From: Psychrobacter sanguinis
Lineage (GTDB): Bacteria > Pseudomonadota > Gammaproteobacteria > Pseudomonadales > Moraxellaceae
Direction of reading: 5' to 3'
DNA: 64,000 nucleotides
NCBI RefSeq assembly: GCF_020736705.1
Contig: NZ_CP085990.1
Location: 2,604,001-2,668,000, forward strand
In this document: in pieces, positions 61,790 to 64,000 of the stretch
Numbering within the stretch: position 1 is the first letter of the stretch
Layout: every line of letters starts with the position of its first letter
The notes under the pieces: generated by a model
What the model saw: only the letters and a program-made list of their open reading frames with translations
The model's database searches: none
Told to the model about the DNA's origin: nothing
Translations under genes and position numbers: made by a program

Positions 61790-63349
61790 CTAGCCATTAT
61801 TGCTACGGCGGGCTGGACGGCCTTCGCCTGAGCGAGAAGGTGCTGCACGGCGTTGACCGCTTGGTTTACCAGCACCTGCGCTACCGGCAGGTTTGCCACC
61901 GAAGCGACGACCGGCGGGCTTACCACTTGGACGGCCTGCACCGGCACCTGCGCCACGTTTTTCACCGCTTGCATTGTCGTTAGACTTGCCACGGTAGCCA
62001 CCGCCACCATTACCACCACGACGGTTACCCGCACCTGGACCACCGCGGCGATTGCCACCACGACCACGTTTGGCTGCTGCGCCTACGTGCATGTCTTTGG
62101 TATTTTTCTTAGGTTCCATACCTTCAATTTCTTCAACTGACATGGTACGTTTTAGATAACGGTTGATGGCATCTAGCTGTGGACGGTCATCAATGCTACA
62201 GATGTTAATAGCGATACCCGTACGGCCAGCACGACCACTACGACCGATGCGATGCACGTAATCTTCAGTTTGACGTGGAAGATCATAGTTAAATACGTGA
62301 GTGATACCACTTACGTCAATACCACGAGCAGCGACGTCAGTGGCTACTAGGATGCTGATTTTGCCCGCTTTCACATCATTGATGATACGAGTACGTTTTG
62401 CTTGTGGTAAATCACCATGTAAGAAGCTGGCTTTATGGCCTTGCTCTTTAAGACTCTTAGCAAGTGTCTCACAGCTACGTTTGGTAGCAGCAAATATAAT
62501 TGCTTGGTTCACGTCTTTTTGGGTCAATAAATGATCTAAAATACGGTTTTTATGGTTGAAGTCATCAGCATAATATACTGACTCATCAATGTGCTTAGTT
62601 TCAGCTTTAATATCAATACGTTCTGGATTATTGGTAAAGCTGGCAGCAATTTTACCGACTGGGCCATCCCAAGTTGCAGAACACATAATAGTTTGACGTG
62701 ACTTAGGCGCAGCTGACATTACTTTTTCGATGTCATCAGCAAAACCCATGTCTAACATGCGATCCGCTTCATCAAGAATTAGAATATCTAATTCAGATAA
62801 GTCGATACGACCTGAGTTCATGTGATCGATGAAACGACCTGGTGTGGCGATAATAATCTGTACACCTTTATTAAGGGCACGAATCTGACCACCGTAAGGT
62901 GCGCCACCTACTAGAGGTACACTGAAGATATTGCGTGTTTTTGAGCTGTATTGACGAACGCTATCACTTACTTGGTTAGCAAGTTCACGTGTTGGTGTCA
63001 AAATTACAGTATGCACAACTTTGTTAGTTGCTTTATCGCGAATGATTTTATCAAGCATTGGCAATACGAATGCAGCAGTTTTACCACTACCCGTTTGCGC
63101 AGACAACAATAAGTCACGACCGGCTAATGCTGGCGGGATTGATTGTGCTTGAATAGGAGTTGGGTGCTCGTAGCCACTTGAAGTTAAGGCAGAAAGAAGC
63201 TCTGGTGCCAAATCAAGGTCAACAAAGGTAATTTGATCTTCAATATCTACATTGGTGTTTGGATGGGTTTTGTCATTCAAGTCTTGAGTGGTTACGATAC
63301 CATCTACTTCGTTTGCGGCATTGTCTAAAAGAGTGTCTAAATTTGACAT
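61790..63349 (-). CDS. DEAD-box RNA helicase with RGG-rich tail (RhlE-like)
   Basis: A 519-residue helicase. Motifs in order: Q motif HPTPIQAQ, I AQTGSGKT, Ia PTRELANQ, II DEAD, III SAT, V ATDVAARGID and VI HRIGRSGRAG. The core ends near residue 405. The last 100 residues are a basic Gly/Arg/Pro/Ala-rich tail with RGGNRRGG, RRGGNGGGGYRGK and RPARRSNNG, which should bind RNA. An unusual N-terminal acidic segment of about 35 residues precedes the Q motif. The tail is encoded by GC-rich repetitive DNA. In cold-adapted bacteria such helicases assist ribosome assembly and RNA decay at low temperature. An extended -10 promoter lies about 300 bases upstream. Confidence 0.92.
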   Translation of the reverse strand: MSNLDTLLDNAANEVDGIVTTQDLNDKTHPNTNVDIEDQITFVDLDLAPELLSALTSSGYEHPTPIQAQSIPPALAGRDLLLSAQTGSGKTAAFVLPMLDKIIRDKATNKVVHTVILTPTRELANQVSDSVRQYSSKTRNIFSVPLVGGAPYGGQIRALNKGVQIIIATPGRFIDHMNSGRIDLSELDILILDEADRMLDMGFADDIEKVMSAAPKSRQTIMCSATWDGPVGKIAASFTNNPERIDIKAETKHIDESVYYADDFNHKNRILDHLLTQKDVNQAIIFAATKRSCETLAKSLKEQGHKASFLHGDLPQAKRTRIINDVKAGKISILVATDVAARGIDVSGITHVFNYDLPRQTEDYVHRIGRSGRAGRTGIAINICSIDDRPQLDAINRYLKRTMSVEEIEGMEPKKNTKDMHVGAAAKRGRGGNRRGGPGAGNRRGGNGGGGYRGKSNDNASGEKRGAGAGAGRPSGKPAGRRFGGKPAGSAGAGKPSGQRRAAPSRSGEGRPARRSNNG

Positions 63350-63766
63350 GTATATGTGTGTCCATTAAGTTACTGCCACTATTAATTCGGCCAATGCTGA
63401 GGGCCAGTAGTGCACAGTTAAAGTTTTTAGGTACAACACAGATAAGCGTAAATTAAGAAGTACATCCTATGTACAAGTTAATAACGTATTTTGGTGGTTG
63501 TTACCGGTGAATCGTTAGCGTCAATATCTTCTAATATTAATAATTGATTAGAGAGGTTATTGGAAAGGCTAACAGCAAAATCATCGGCAACAATTTTAAA
63601 AGGTGTCTTCTCCAGACGACAATTGCGGGCGATGTTATCAATCAGCAAGCGCAGATTATAGCACAACTAATTTAAATAGGGGGATTATTTGATAATTAAT
63701 TCAAACAACCCCGATTTTTATCTTATACACCCTTTATTTGATAGGGTTGCACACTTATCTAATCAG
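63350..63766. other. 417-bp region: helicase leader and promoter
   Basis: Contains the probable promoter at 63655-63663 and a leader of about 300 bases ahead of the helicase start. A 62-codon minus-strand frame (63478-63666) begins within the -10 element, so it cannot be translated from that promoter, and I do not call it. The rest, 63667-63766, separates the promoter from the glutathione S-transferase gene. Confidence 0.55.
63655..63663 (-). promoter_or_regulatory. Extended -10 promoter of the DEAD-box helicase gene
   Basis: The minus strand reads TGCTATAAT, an extended -10 element. Transcription would begin near 63648 and give a leader of about 300 bases. Long 5' leaders are known for cold-shock genes, including helicase genes. 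Confidence 0.5.
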
Positions 63767-64000
63767 CTATTTAATCGGCTTAAGCTCTAAAGCCACTGCT
63801 CTTTTTACAGCAGGTCGTTGGGCAATTTGTCTTGCCCAGCGCTGTAAGTGCTTGTAGTCGGCGATTTGTAAAAACTCACCGGCATTTTCATAAGACTCAT
63901 CTAGTGCCAAACTGCCATACCAAGGCCATATCAACATATCAGCAATACTATAGTTGTCATCGCCCTCGCCTAACATGTATTCATTATTGGCCAAGTGCTT
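63767..64000 (-). CDS. Glutathione S-transferase, C-terminal part (runs off window)
   Basis: The frame is open from the window edge to the TAG at 63767, giving 77 residues of the C-terminal domain: KHLANNEYMLGEGDDNYSIADM, then IWPWYGSLALDESYENAGEFLQI, YKHLQRWARQIAQRPAVKRA. YSIADMLIWPW is the conserved N-capping segment of the all-helical GST domain, and the wording resembles the YghU/YfcG (Nu) class, which use disulfide reductase and peroxidase chemistry. The N-terminal thioredoxin domain lies outside. A TTG start at 63994 is an artefact of the window edge. Confidence 0.85.
   Translation of the reverse strand, partial: KHLANNEYMLGEGDDNYSIADMLIWPWYGSLALDESYENAGEFLQIADYKHLQRWARQIAQRPAVKRAVALELKPIK

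Noticed and set aside
61786..62140. Several long frames opposite or shifted within the helicase tail
   Set aside because: The GC-rich Gly/Arg repeat DNA leaves other frames open by chance; the products are low-complexity Val/Ala or Thr runs.
63478..63666. A 62-codon frame between the helicase and glutathione S-transferase genes
   Set aside because: Its start codon lies at the edge of the predicted -10 element and it has no ribosome site; more likely part of the helicase leader.
1..64000. tRNA, rRNA, CRISPR arrays, integrase genes or prophage
   Set aside because: None could be recognised by reading; the only complete mobile element is the IS at 28416-29607. A covariance-model scan would settle the RNA part.

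Overview
The window looks like chromosomal DNA of a gammaproteobacterium of the Moraxellaceae, most likely Psychrobacter or a close relative. The reasons are the prpB-prpC-acnD-prpF form of the methylcitrate cycle, an ISAba1-like IS4-family element, a moderately AT-rich composition, and the general mix of genes. The genus is inferred from gene content and not from any search. I see no tRNA, rRNA, CRISPR array or prophage.

Layout. 1-5 kb: end of a DUF2868 membrane protein, three GNAT acetyltransferases and an ABC exporter. 5-13.2 kb: methylcitrate (propionyl-CoA) operon on the minus strand, interrupted between acnD and prpF by a lone, AT-rich OLD-family ATPase/TOPRIM nuclease gene, a likely phage-defence cargo with its own terminator and candidate promoter. 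13.6-18.5 kb: a LysR regulator, a lipoprotein, and two tandem Nramp-like transporters whose canonical metal-binding motifs are replaced. 18.9-27.6 kb: a TetR regulator facing a five-gene beta-oxidation operon (LCAD-type acyl-CoA dehydrogenase, thiolase, FadB-like enzyme, 2-methylacyl-CoA racemase, acyl-CoA synthetase). Two perfect 16-bp palindromes lie between them. This set could handle methyl-branched acyl chains, whose propionyl-CoA would feed the prp operon.

28-31 kb: an ISAba1-like IS inserted at the stop codon of a small lipoprotein gene, then an Mpo1-like protein and an orphan NADAR-type antitoxin. 31-37.4 kb: LysR with dkgB-mdaB, an amino-acid permease with mmuM, and a flavin amine oxidase. 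38-42 kb: bioA, bioD and a divergent second bioD copy that is translationally coupled to a lipoprotein, then an aminotransferase/MocR gene remnant. 42.4-50 kb: mtfA, an AraC regulator, a hydantoinase/oxoprolinase pair whose hyuA is frameshifted by an exact 11-bp tandem duplication, and a DUF819 protein.

50-64 kb: ornithine decarboxylase, a lipoprotein, trpR-trpE-trpG with a TrpR-type operator inside the trpR promoter, a cystine-type ABC importer, L-serine dehydratase, a FrnE-like DsbA protein, a DEAD-box helicase with an RGG tail and a long leader, and the end of a glutathione S-transferase gene. Most transcription units end in recognisable hairpin-plus-T-run terminators, several of them shared by converging genes.
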